Source: Stenotrophomonas_A sp036566925
Lineage (GTDB): Bacteria; Pseudomonadota; Gammaproteobacteria; Xanthomonadales; Xanthomonadaceae
Length of the DNA: 64,000 nucleotides
Assembly (NCBI GenBank): GCA_036566925.1
Contig: DATCVI010000061.1
Span: 40,174-104,173 of the forward strand
Reading direction: 5' to 3'
In this document: one piece after another, positions 39,769-48,076 of the stretch
Layout of the letters: each line of letters starts with the position of its first letter
How positions within the stretch are numbered: position 1 is the first letter of the stretch
Translations under genes and position numbers: made by a program
The notes under the pieces: model-generated
Databases searched by the model: none
The model's input: only the letters and a program-made list of their open reading frames with translations
What the model was told of the DNA's origin: nothing

Positions 39769-40524
39769 ATGCGTATCCTTGTCATCGAATCGCGTCGGGA
39801 CGTTTCCGTTCCATTGGTCAATCATCTCGAGAGTGTTCGACATTGCGTGGATTTCGCGGCCGACGAATTGCTGGCCGCCCACCTGCTGTGTACCAACCGC
39901 TTCGACGCCATCGTCCTGGCCGAGCGCCTGCTGGACCAATGTGGCCTGAGAGCGCTGGAGCGGCTGCGGCAATTGATGCGCAAGCAGCTGCCGGTGCTCA
40001 TGCTCGGGGCCCAGGGTTCCTCGGTGCCTCGCCTGGGCGATGGCGTCGGGCCGGACGACTACCTGGTGCCGCCTTATTCGCTCGATGCGATCACCGGCCG
40101 GCTGGGGATCCTGCGGCGACGGCGAGGCAAGAGCAGGGCCCAGTTGCGGATCGGCGACCTGATCTTTGACCTCACGGTTCAGCAGGTCACCCGGCAAGGG
40201 CAGGCCTTGCGGATCGATCCGACGCTGCTGTCGATGTTGCAGGCGCTGATGGAGGCGTCGCCCAAGCGGGTGTCGTTCCGAGAGTTGGGCAGTTGCCTTT
40301 CCGACGAGCCGACGCCGGTGGCGGAGGCCAGGGTGCGCGTGCGCATGCGCGCCTTGCGCGATTTGCTCGATCGGCCTTTCGATTTGCCGATGATCCGCAA
40401 TCGCCGCGACGGCTTTTGCATCCTGCCGCCGGACGGCAAGGTGGTGTCCGCGGCGCAGACTGCTGGGTCGAGCAGGGACCACGCCGCATCGCGGCGTAGC
40501 GGTACGGCGCTCCACGTTTCCTGA
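39769..40524 (+). CDS. OmpR-like regulator with degenerate receiver
   Basis: 251-aa protein with the outline of an OmpR/PhoB regulator: receiver-like domain (1-115) and winged helix (about 125-230, ending RNRRDGFCIL). The receiver lacks its chemistry: the phospho-acceptor position in FDAIVLAERLL is Ala51, the N-terminal acidic pair is reduced to Glu7 (VIESRR), and the conserved Lys of VKP is Pro101 (DDYLVPPYS). It cannot be phosphorylated in the normal way. No kinase is adjacent. Likely controlled by abundance, ligand or protein contact. Confidence 0.8.
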   Translation: MRILVIESRRDVSVPLVNHLESVRHCVDFAADELLAAHLLCTNRFDAIVLAERLLDQCGLRALERLRQLMRKQLPVLMLGAQGSSVPRLGDGVGPDDYLVPPYSLDAITGRLGILRRRRGKSRAQLRIGDLIFDLTVQQVTRQGQALRIDPTLLSMLQALMEASPKRVSFRELGSCLSDEPTPVAEARVRVRMRALRDLLDRPFDLPMIRNRRDGFCILPPDGKVVSAAQTAGSSRDHAASRRSGTALHVS

Positions 40525-40663
40525 AGCGTCGCCGATGGCTGGGGTCGTCGGCGGCCCCAGTGCGGAAATTTCCAATGGCGGTGCCGAGGGGCGCTCGCCG
40601 ATGATGGAATTGGCTTTGGAATGGCCGTCGGGGCTCGCCCCGATCTGGCAAGGGAGTGTCGCT

Positions 40664-40700
40664 CGGCGCCTGTCGGTTCACGTTCCGCCGACAGGCGCCG
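40664..40700. terminator. 13-bp stem hairpin
   Basis: CGGCGCCTGTCGG (40664-40676) and CCGACAGGCGCCG (40688-40700) pair perfectly with an 11-nt loop, in the 267-bp gap between the degenerate regulator and prfB. No T run follows. Between it and prfB lies TAGAAT (about 40755), a possible prfB -10. Confidence 0.5.
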
Positions 40701-40791
40701 ATTTGGCCGGGCCGTTTCCAGGGCCGACCGCCGTCGCGGCAAAGCCGGATTTGTTAGAATCGCGGTTTCCTTGATCGAATCTGCCACGGAC

Positions 40792-41917
40792 ATGATGGAA
40801 CTCAATCCCGTCCGCCAGCGCATCGCCGACCTGAAGGGTCGGCTGGATGCGCTCAGGGGGTACCTTTGACTACGACAGCAAGGTCGAACGTCTCGAAGAA
40901 GTAAACCGGGAGCTGGAAAGCCCCGACATCTGGAACAACGCCGAACGCGCCCAGGCGCTGGGCCGTGAGCGTTCCTCGCTGGAAAAGGTCGTCATCGGCA
41001 TCCGCACCCTGACCGATGGGCTCACCGGTGGCGAGGAGCTGCTGGAATTGGCCGAGATGGAAGGCGACCAGTCGACCGTCGATGCGGTCATCGCCGACGT
41101 CGAGCGCCATGCCCGCGATGTGGAGAAGCTGGAGTTCCAGCGCATGTTCTCCGGGCAGATGGATAGCGCCAATGCGTTTGTCGACATCCAGGCCGGTGCC
41201 GGTGGTACCGAGGCCCAGGACTGGGCCGAAATCCTGCTGCGCATGTACCTGCGCTGGGCCGAATCGCGCGGCTGGAAGACCGAATTGCTGGAAGTGTCCG
41301 GCGGTGAAGTGGCCGGCATCAAGTCGGCGACCTTCCGCGTGGAAGGCGACTTCGCTTATGGCTGGCTGAAGACCGAGACCGGCGTGCACCGGCTGGTGCG
41401 CAAGTCGCCGTTCGACTCGGACAACCGCCGCCACACCAGTTTCACCTCGCTGTTCGTGTCGCCGGAAGTCGACGACAAGATCGATATCCAGATCAATCCG
41501 GCTGACCTGCGCACCGACGTCTACCGTTCTTCGGGCGCCGGCGGCCAGCACGTCAACAAGACCGAATCGGCGGTGCGCATCACCCACGTGCCCACCAACA
41601 TCGTCGTCGCCTGCCAGACCGAGCGCAGCCAGCACGCCAACCGCGACCGCGCCATGAAGATGCTCGCGGCCAAGTTGTACGAGCTGGAGATTTCAAAGCG
41701 CAACGCCGAGAAGGACGCAGTGGAAGCCACCAAGTCAGATATCGGCTGGGGCAGCCAGATTCGCAACTACGTGCTCGACCAGAGCCGGATCAAGGATCTG
41801 CGTACCGGCATCGAGCGCAGCGATACCCAGAAAGTGCTGGATGGCGATCTCGATGAATTCATCGAGGCCAGCCTCAAGTCCGGCCTGGAAGTCGGCGCCA
41901 AACGCATCGACGCCTGA
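40792..41917 (+). CDS. prfB: Peptide chain release factor 2 (programmed +1 frameshift)
   Basis: Class I release factor for UGA and UAA. The first 25 codons (MMELNPVRQRIADLKGRLDA and LRGYL) end at an in-frame TGA at 40867-40869. Translation resumes one base on at GAC 40868, giving DYDSKVERLEE and a 374-aa protein. The SPF codon-reading motif (KSPFDSDNR) and the GGQ catalytic motif (SGAGGQHVN) are intact. This is the self-regulating frameshift known from E. coli prfB, so the gene is not broken. lysS follows 102 bp downstream, the usual prfB-lysS pair. Confidence 0.96.
40852..40870 (+). promoter_or_regulatory. prfB programmed frameshift site
   Basis: An internal Shine-Dalgarno AGGGGG (40855-40860) is followed by TAC CTT TGA C (40861-40870). 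This is the E. coli signal AGGGGG-TAT-CTT-TGA-C with one silent change. When RF2 is scarce the ribosome slips +1 from CTT and continues. Confidence 0.95.
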
Positions 41918-41921
41918 CCCC

Positions 41922-41942
41922 GCGGGCGCATCGCGCGCCCGC
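41922..41942. terminator. Short hairpin between prfB and lysS
   Basis: GCGGGCGC / GCGCCCGC arms with a 5-nt loop, 5 bp after the prfB stop. No T run; may reduce rather than stop read-through to lysS. Confidence 0.35.
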
Positions 41943-42019
41943 CTGGCCGGTGGCTGTTCCGCTACCGGCCCGCTACTCTCGCTACGTCCCCCTACGACTC
42001 TTTCCCAAGCCAATCCGCC

Positions 42020-43537
42020 ATGACCGAGCAGACCCCCGCGCCGCAGCCTCCCGTCGACGAGAACAGCCTCATCGCCGAGCGCCGCGCCAAACTGGGCGTG
42101 CTGCGCGAGAAGGGCGTGGCCTATCCGAACGATTTCCGTCGCGAGCACTATGCCGGCGACCTGCAGGACGAGTTCGCCGACGCAGAACGTTGGACCGCCG
42201 AGGCATTGGAGGCCGAGGGCCGCGTCGTGCGCCTGGCCGGCCGGCTGATGGCCAAGCGCGTGATGGGCAAGGCCAGCTTCGGCCAGATCCAGGACGAATC
42301 CGGGCGCATCCAGCTGTTCCTGCAGGCCAATACCCTGGGCGAGTCGTATGACGCGTTCAAGGGTTGGGACGTGGGCGACATCATCGCGGTCGAAGGCGGC
42401 CTGACCCGGACCCGCACCGGCGAGCTGTCGGTGAAGGCCACCGGCCTGCGCCTGCTGACCAAGTCGCTGCGGCCGCTGCCTGACAAGTGGCACGGGTTGT
42501 CGGATGTCGAACAGCGCTACCGCCAGCGCTATGTCGACCTGATCGTCACCCCCGAAGCGCGCGAGGTCTTCATCAAGCGCTCGAAGATCATTCGCGCGAT
42601 GCGCTCGTGGCTCGATGCCAGGCGCTTCCTGGAAGTGGAAACGCCGATGATGCATTACATCCCCGGCGGCGCCACGGCCAAGCCCTTCACCACCCACCAC
42701 AATGCGCTGGACCTGCAGCTGTACCTGCGCGTGGCGCCGGAGCTGTACCTCAAGCGACTGGTGGTCGGCGGGCTGGAGCGGGTGTACGAGATCAACCGCA
42801 ATTTCCGCAACGAGGGCGTCTCGACCCGCCACAATCCCGAATTCACCATGCTCGAACTGTACGAGGCCTACGCCACGTACCACGAGGTGATGGACCTGAC
42901 CGAGAACGTCATCCGCGATACCGCGGTCTCGGTCCTGGGGACCACCGAGGTTGAATGGGACGGCGTGCAGATCGACCTGGGGCCGGCTTTCCGGCGCTGG
43001 CGCATGGACGAGGCGGTTCGTCACCACAATCCGGAAATCAGCGTCGCCGACTGCACCGACCGCGCCGCCCTGCTGCGCCACTGCGAGCGCCTGAAGATCA
43101 AGGTCAAGCCGTCCTACGGCTGGGGCAAGCTGCTGCTGGAGATCTTCGAGGCCACCGTCGAGCACACCCTGGTGCAGCCGACCTTCATCACCGACCACCC
43201 GGTGGAAGTCTCGCCCTTGGCCCGTGCCAGCGACAGCGAGCCGGGCTACACCGATCGCTTCGAGCTGTTCATCAACGGCAAGGAGCTGGCCAATGGTTTT
43301 TCCGAGCTCAACGACCCCGAAGACCAGGCGGCGCGCTTCCGCGCCCAGGTCGAGGCGAAGGAGGGCGGGGACGACGAGGCCATGCACTACGATGCGGACT
43401 ACATCCGTGCGCTGGAGTACGGGATGGCGCCGACCGGCGGCCTGGGCATCGGCATCGACCGCGTGGTCATGCTGTTGACTGGCAGCACCTCGATCCGCGA
43501 CGTCCTGTTGTTTCCGTACATGCGTCCGGAGCACTAA
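42020..43537 (+). CDS. lysS: Lysyl-tRNA synthetase, class II
   Basis: 505-aa enzyme charging tRNA-Lys. N-terminal OB anticodon-binding domain (about 60-160) with AGRLMAKRVMGKASFGQIQD, then the class II core: motif 2 YEINRNFRNEGVSTRHNPEF and motif 3 GGLGIGIDRVVM. Full length. Followed by 147 bp and then rpfG. Confidence 0.97.
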   Translation: MTEQTPAPQPPVDENSLIAERRAKLGVLREKGVAYPNDFRREHYAGDLQDEFADAERWTAEALEAEGRVVRLAGRLMAKRVMGKASFGQIQDESGRIQLFLQANTLGESYDAFKGWDVGDIIAVEGGLTRTRTGELSVKATGLRLLTKSLRPLPDKWHGLSDVEQRYRQRYVDLIVTPEAREVFIKRSKIIRAMRSWLDARRFLEVETPMMHYIPGGATAKPFTTHHNALDLQLYLRVAPELYLKRLVVGGLERVYEINRNFRNEGVSTRHNPEFTMLELYEAYATYHEVMDLTENVIRDTAVSVLGTTEVEWDGVQIDLGPAFRRWRMDEAVRHHNPEISVADCTDRAALLRHCERLKIKVKPSYGWGKLLLEIFEATVEHTLVQPTFITDHPVEVSPLARASDSEPGYTDRFELFINGKELANGFSELNDPEDQAARFRAQVEAKEGGDDEAMHYDADYIRALEYGMAPTGGLGIGIDRVVMLLTGSTSIRDVLLFPYMRPEH

Positions 43538-43684
43538 GCCGGGTCGCACCGCGATAGGTGCGGCTGGCATGTTTCATGCATATGCTTGGCATGCGGGCAA
43601 CGTCCATCCGGGGCGCCGCGGCCGGCGGCGACAAGCGCCGGAATCCCGGCGGATTTGCGTTCTCTGGCCATAGGAGGATCGCGC

Positions 43685-44824
43685 ATGCAGGATGTCGCAG
43701 GACAACCCCGTTCAGGCGTATCGTTGCCCGTCAGCCACATGGGTTGGACGGAAAGGACGGATACCGGCTTGAACATCGTCATCGTGGATGACCAGACCTC
43801 GGCGCGCACGATGCTGCGGCACGTGATCGAAGACATCGCGCCGGAGCTGAAGGTCCACGATTTTGGCGATCCCCTCGCGGCCCTGGCCTGGTGCGAAGCC
43901 GGGCACGTCGACCTGCTGTTGCTCGACTACCGCATGCCGGGCATGGATGGCTTGGAGTTCGCCCGCCGCCTGCGCCGGCTGCCCAGCCATCGCGATATCC
44001 CGATCATCCTGATCACCGTGGTCGGCGACGAGCCGATCCGCCAGGCCGCGCTGGAGGCCGGGGTGATCGATTTCCTGGTCAAGCCCATTCGCCCGCGCGA
44101 ACTGCGTGCGCGTTGCAGCAATCTGCTGCAGCTGCGCCAGCAGAGCGAGAACGTCAAACAGCGTGCGCTGTCGCTGGAGCAACGCCTGCTGGCGACCATG
44201 CACGAAGTGGAAGAGCGCGAACGCGAGACCCTTTCGCGGCTGGCACGCGCCATCGAATACCGCGACGCCGGCACCAGCGCCTACCTGGAGCGGATGTCGC
44301 ACGTGGCCGGCCTGATCGCCGAGCAACTCGGCCTGTCCGAGGACGAAGTGCGGATCATCGAGGCCGCCGCGCCGCTGCACGACATGGGCAAGATCGCCAT
44401 TCCCGACTCGGTGCTGCTGAAGGAAGGCAAGCTCGACGAGGACGAGATCGCGATCATGCGCCGGCACCCGCGCATCGGCTATGAATTGCTCAGCGGCAGC
44501 CAGAACCGCTTCATCCAGGTCGGCGCGCTGATCGCACTGCGCCACCACGAACGCTATGACGGCAGCGGTTACCCGGACGGCCTGGTCGGCGAGGCGATCC
44601 CGCTGGAGGCGCGGATCGTGGCGGTGGCCGATGTCTTCGACGCCCTGGTCTCGCCGCGTCCCTATAAAGAAGCGTGGACCATGGAGGCGACCCTGGCTTA
44701 CCTGTACGCCCAGCGCGGGCGCCTGTTCGACCCGCGCTGCGTGGATGCGCTGGTGCGTGGCCGCGAGGCCCTGCAGCAGATCTGCGACCGCTTCTCCACC
44801 GCATCGGTGCGGCCAGGGCTGTGA
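43685..44824 (+). CDS. rpfG: DSF response regulator RpfG, HD-GYP c-di-GMP phosphodiesterase
   Basis: 379-aa regulator that, when phosphorylated by RpfC, degrades c-di-GMP. Receiver with phospho-acceptor Asp81 (LLLDYRMPGMDG), then an HD-GYP domain with LHDMGKIAIPD (His232-Asp233) and HERYDGSGYPDG (GYP 295-297). The start ATG 43685 has AGGAGG about 8 bp upstream; an earlier in-frame Met at 43586 has none. Length equals X. campestris RpfG (378). The stop codon lies 2 nt before rpfC, with no rpfH between them. Confidence 0.97.
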   Translation: MQDVAGQPRSGVSLPVSHMGWTERTDTGLNIVIVDDQTSARTMLRHVIEDIAPELKVHDFGDPLAALAWCEAGHVDLLLLDYRMPGMDGLEFARRLRRLPSHRDIPIILITVVGDEPIRQAALEAGVIDFLVKPIRPRELRARCSNLLQLRQQSENVKQRALSLEQRLLATMHEVEERERETLSRLARAIEYRDAGTSAYLERMSHVAGLIAEQLGLSEDEVRIIEAAAPLHDMGKIAIPDSVLLKEGKLDEDEIAIMRRHPRIGYELLSGSQNRFIQVGALIALRHHERYDGSGYPDGLVGEAIPLEARIVAVADVFDALVSPRPYKEAWTMEATLAYLYAQRGRLFDPRCVDALVRGREALQQICDRFSTASVRPGL

Positions 44825-44826
44825 GC

Positions 44827-47019
44827 ATGTGGCCGGCCCTTGCCTGGGTGAAGCAGCGCCTGGCCCGGCGTCCGGACAGCGAGCACGCGCAGAACCTGAT
44901 CCGCATCGTCATCACCGCCCTGTTCATGGGCTACCTGGGCTGGCGCTGGGCGCACCACAACCACGACGACACCCTGCCCACTACCTGGTTGATCCTGCTG
45001 TTCGAGCTGACCGTGGCGGTCTGCCTGATGGTCGCGATCCTGGCCCGGCCGCAGGTCTCGCATGTGCGCCGCTGGATCGGCATGTGCACCGACTACGCGT
45101 GCATGAGCGCGATCATGGCCATCCAGGGCGAGCCGGCCGCGCCGCTCTACGCGGTGGTGATGTGGGTGACCATCGGCAACGGTATGCGCTATGGCAGCAA
45201 CTACCTGCGCGCGGCCACCGCGCTGGGCGGTCTTTGCTTCTTGCTGGCGATGTCGCTGTCGCCGTACTGGCAGGCCAATCCCTACCTGGCCTGGGGCCTG
45301 CTGCTGGGCTTGATCGCGATTCCGCTGTACTTCGACTCGCTGCTGCACGCGCTGACCCGCGCGGTGACCGAAGCGCGCCACGCCAACGAAGCCAAGAGCC
45401 GCTTCCTGGCCAACATGAGCCATGAGTTCCGCACCCCGTTGAACGGCTTGTCGGGCATGACCGAGGTGTTGGCCACCACCCAGCTCGACGCCGAACAGCG
45501 CGAATGCGTGGGCACCATCCAGGCCTCGGCGCGCAGCCTGCTGTCGCTGGTGGAGGAGGTGCTGGATATCTCGGCCATCGAGGCCGGCAAAGTGCGGATC
45601 GATCGCGAGGATTTTTCGCTGCGCGAACTGGTCGCCGCGATCGGCCTGATCCTCCTGCCGCAGGCGCGAGGCAAGGGGCTGGATTATCGCGTCGACATTG
45701 CCGCAGACGTGCCGGACTGGGTCACCGCCGATCCCGGCCATCTGCGCCAGGTCCTGCTCAACCTGGCCGGCAATGCGGTCAAGTTCACCCAGGAAGGGTT
45801 CGTGTTGCTGCGGGTGCGCAACCTCGGCGAAGCGCCGCAGCAGCGCGGCCGCACCCAGTTGCGCTTCGAGATCGTCGATACCGGCATCGGCGTGCCGGAG
45901 TCGATGCGCGAGCGCCTGTTCGATGCCTTCGAGCAGGCCGATGTGGGCCTGGCCCGGCGCTACGAAGGCACCGGCCTGGGCACCACCATTGCCAAGGGCC
46001 TGGTCGAGGCCATGGGCGGGGCCATCGGCCATGAAAACCATGCGCCGCGCGGCAGCGTGTTCTGGTTCGAGGTGCCGATGGAGGAAGCGCTCAAGGGCGC
46101 CGAGCCGGCAAGCGCTGGCGATGGCCTGGGCGAGGGTGGGGAAGGCGAGCACGCCGATACCAACGTCATCGCCTTCAGCAATCCGTTCCTGCGCCATCGC
46201 GCGCGGGTGCGCAGCATGCGCATCCTGGTCGCCGACGACCACGAGGCCAACCGCATGGTGCTGCAGCGCCTGCTGGAAAAAGCCGGGCACCGCGTGGTCT
46301 GCGTCAACGGCGCCGAGCAGGTGCTGGACCTGTTGTCCGATGCCGACTTCGACGCGGTCATCGTCGACCTGCACATGCCGGGCATGAGCGGGCTGGACAT
46401 GCTCAAGCAACTGCGCGTCATGCAGGCCAGCGGCCTGCCGTACACGCCGGTGATGGTGCTCAGCGCCGACGTTACCCCCGATTCGATCCGCCGCTGCCAA
46501 CAGGCTGGCGCCTACGCCTTCCTGGCCAAGCCGGTCATGGCGGTCAAGTTGCTCGACACCCTGGGCACGATCGCCGCCAATGGCCGCCGTGCCCCGGCCG
46601 GCAACCAGCTTGTCGTGCCGGAGGTCGCCGCGCCGAGCGATGGTGTGCTCGACCCCAGCGTGCTGGACGAGTTGGCCGCCCTCGGCATGGGCGAGAGCTT
46701 CGAACAACAGTTCGTCGCCCAATGCTTGAGCGACACCCAGGACTGCATGAGTGCCATCACCGAGGCGGGTGAGGCCGGCCAATGGGAACGCCTGCGCGAA
46801 CATGCCCACGCCTTGCGCGGGGTGGCCAGCAACCTCGGCCTGGTCGGCGTGGCCAGTGGCGGTGGCGAGCTGATGCGGATGCCGGATTGGCAGGTCCAGG
46901 CCGAATGGCGGCCGCGCACGACGCGCCTGCGCGAGCAGATTGCCCAGGGCCGGGCCGCGCTCGACGCGCGGACCCTGAACCTCCGGGCCCGCGGCGAGGA
47001 GCGCACGCCGCGGCCGTGA
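44827..47019 (+). CDS. rpfC: DSF sensor hybrid kinase RpfC
   Basis: 730-aa hybrid kinase that senses DSF, phosphorylates RpfG and restrains RpfF. Layout: short N-terminus, about five membrane helices (24-175), HisKA with His199 (MSHEFRTPLNG), HATPase (NAVKFT, DTGIGVP, GTGLGTTIAKG), receiver with Asp514 (VIVDLHMPGMSG), HPt with His661 (EHAHALRGVAS). Positions are within a few residues of X. campestris RpfC (His198, Asp512, His657). Start ATG 44827 (MWPALAWVKQR); GTG 44821 overlapping the rpfG stop is an alternative. Confidence 0.97.
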   Translation: MWPALAWVKQRLARRPDSEHAQNLIRIVITALFMGYLGWRWAHHNHDDTLPTTWLILLFELTVAVCLMVAILARPQVSHVRRWIGMCTDYACMSAIMAIQGEPAAPLYAVVMWVTIGNGMRYGSNYLRAATALGGLCFLLAMSLSPYWQANPYLAWGLLLGLIAIPLYFDSLLHALTRAVTEARHANEAKSRFLANMSHEFRTPLNGLSGMTEVLATTQLDAEQRECVGTIQASARSLLSLVEEVLDISAIEAGKVRIDREDFSLRELVAAIGLILLPQARGKGLDYRVDIAADVPDWVTADPGHLRQVLLNLAGNAVKFTQEGFVLLRVRNLGEAPQQRGRTQLRFEIVDTGIGVPESMRERLFDAFEQADVGLARRYEGTGLGTTIAKGLVEAMGGAIGHENHAPRGSVFWFEVPMEEALKGAEPASAGDGLGEGGEGEHADTNVIAFSNPFLRHRARVRSMRILVADDHEANRMVLQRLLEKAGHRVVCVNGAEQVLDLLSDADFDAVIVDLHMPGMSGLDMLKQLRVMQASGLPYTPVMVLSADVTPDSIRRCQQAGAYAFLAKPVMAVKLLDTLGTIAANGRRAPAGNQLVVPEVAAPSDGVLDPSVLDELAALGMGESFEQQFVAQCLSDTQDCMSAITEAGEAGQWERLREHAHALRGVASNLGLVGVASGGGELMRMPDWQVQAEWRPRTTRLREQIAQGRAALDARTLNLRARGEERTPRP

Positions 47020-47028
47020 CCGTATCGG

Positions 47029-47898
47029 TCAGGCCGTGGCCGGTTCGGCGCGACGGCTCTGCGCGCGCACCAGGCGGTCCATCGTCCGCAAGGACTTCTC
47101 ACCCAGTGTCATTGCGGTATCGACCCAGATCTCGGTGATCCGCATCATTTCTTCCAGCGGGACCGAGGTCGCCAACTCGCGGACCCGATGCATGGCAGCA
47201 CGCGCGTGCGGGATGCGCTTGCTGTCGCGGATCACTTGCTCCACCGCCGCGACGCCTTCGCCCGTGGGAACGACGATGTCCACCAGGCCCATGTCGTGCA
47301 ACTCTTGCGCGCTATAGAGGTTGCCCTCGAGCATCAGCTTCTCGGCCAGGCGCGGGCTGACCCGCTGGCACATGAAGGAATAAGCGCCCATGCCCGGGAA
47401 CAGGTCGAACAGCACCTCCGGCAGGCCCATCATCACGTGTTCCTCGGCCACGATGGTGTGGCAGCTCAACGCCGCCTCGAAGCCGCCGCCCAGCGCGTTG
47501 CCCTGCACCAGGGCGATGCTGTGCGCCTGCACGCCAAGGCCATCGTGGAAGGCATGCACGCCGGTGACGCAGCGGCGAGCGTAATCGAGCAAGGTGGCGC
47601 GGTCCTGGTCGCGGATCAGGCGGCAGAACAGTTCGAGGTCGCCGCCCAGGTTGAACACATCGCTGTCCGAAGCCAGGACCACGTGCGGGGTTAGCGCCCC
47701 TTTCAATGTGAGGCGACGGCCGAGCTGGTGCTGGTAGTCGACGATGTCGTCGACCAGGCGGGAGGAGAAGCAGGCCCGACCCGGTTGCATCACCAGGTTG
47801 GCGTGCATGTTGATCCAGTACACGTCGCGCTCGGTCTCTTCGACGATGCGCAGGGTGCGAGTGGAGACGTGCTGGGGGAACGGGTGGACTACTGACAT
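47029..47898 (-). CDS. rpfF: DSF synthase RpfF
   Basis: 289-aa crotonase-fold enzyme that makes cis-2-unsaturated fatty acid signals (DSF family) from 3-hydroxyacyl-ACP by dehydration and thioester cleavage. The two catalytic glutamates are Glu141 (GGGFEAALS) and Glu161 (GLPEVLFDLFPGMGAYSF), at the same numbers as in X. campestris. Start ATG 47898 has GGAG 7 bp upstream. It converges on rpfC with 9 bp between the stop codons and lies 178 bp downstream of rpfB in the same direction, with a hairpin between, so it probably has its own promoter. Confidence 0.98.
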   Translation of the reverse strand: MSVVHPFPQHVSTRTLRIVEETERDVYWINMHANLVMQPGRACFSSRLVDDIVDYQHQLGRRLTLKGALTPHVVLASDSDVFNLGGDLELFCRLIRDQDRATLLDYARRCVTGVHAFHDGLGVQAHSIALVQGNALGGGFEAALSCHTIVAEEHVMMGLPEVLFDLFPGMGAYSFMCQRVSPRLAEKLMLEGNLYSAQELHDMGLVDIVVPTGEGVAAVEQVIRDSKRIPHARAAMHRVRELATSVPLEEMMRITEIWVDTAMTLGEKSLRTMDRLVRAQSRRAEPATA

Positions 47899-48002
47899 GT
47901 GGATTCTCCGTGAAGACCGTCCGGTCGGCCGCCATGCGGACGGAGAAAAAGGGAAGAACGTGGAGGGAGCGCGCGCCGACTGACGATTCTATGCGCCCAA
48001 AG

Positions 48003-48037
48003 TGAAGCGCCCGCAAGCAAGGCTTACGGGCGCTTCA
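48003..48037. terminator. Hairpin between rpfB and rpfF
   Basis: TGAAGCGCCCG (48003-48013) and CGGGCGCTTCA (48027-48037), perfect 11-bp stem with a 13-nt loop, 39 bp after the rpfB stop codon. No T run. It may separate rpfB and rpfF expression. Confidence 0.5.
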
Positions 48038-48076
48038 GGTCAGCGGGGGCGGAAGGCCGCACGCGGCCCGGTCGGG

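Noticed and set aside
40792..40869. prfB as a frameshifted pseudogene
   Set aside because: The in-frame TGA sits in the known programmed frameshift signal and the rest of the protein is intact.
43586..43684. Longer RpfG starting at 43586
   Set aside because: The AGGAGG directly before ATG 43685 and the resulting 379-aa length match RpfG; the extension is low-complexity.
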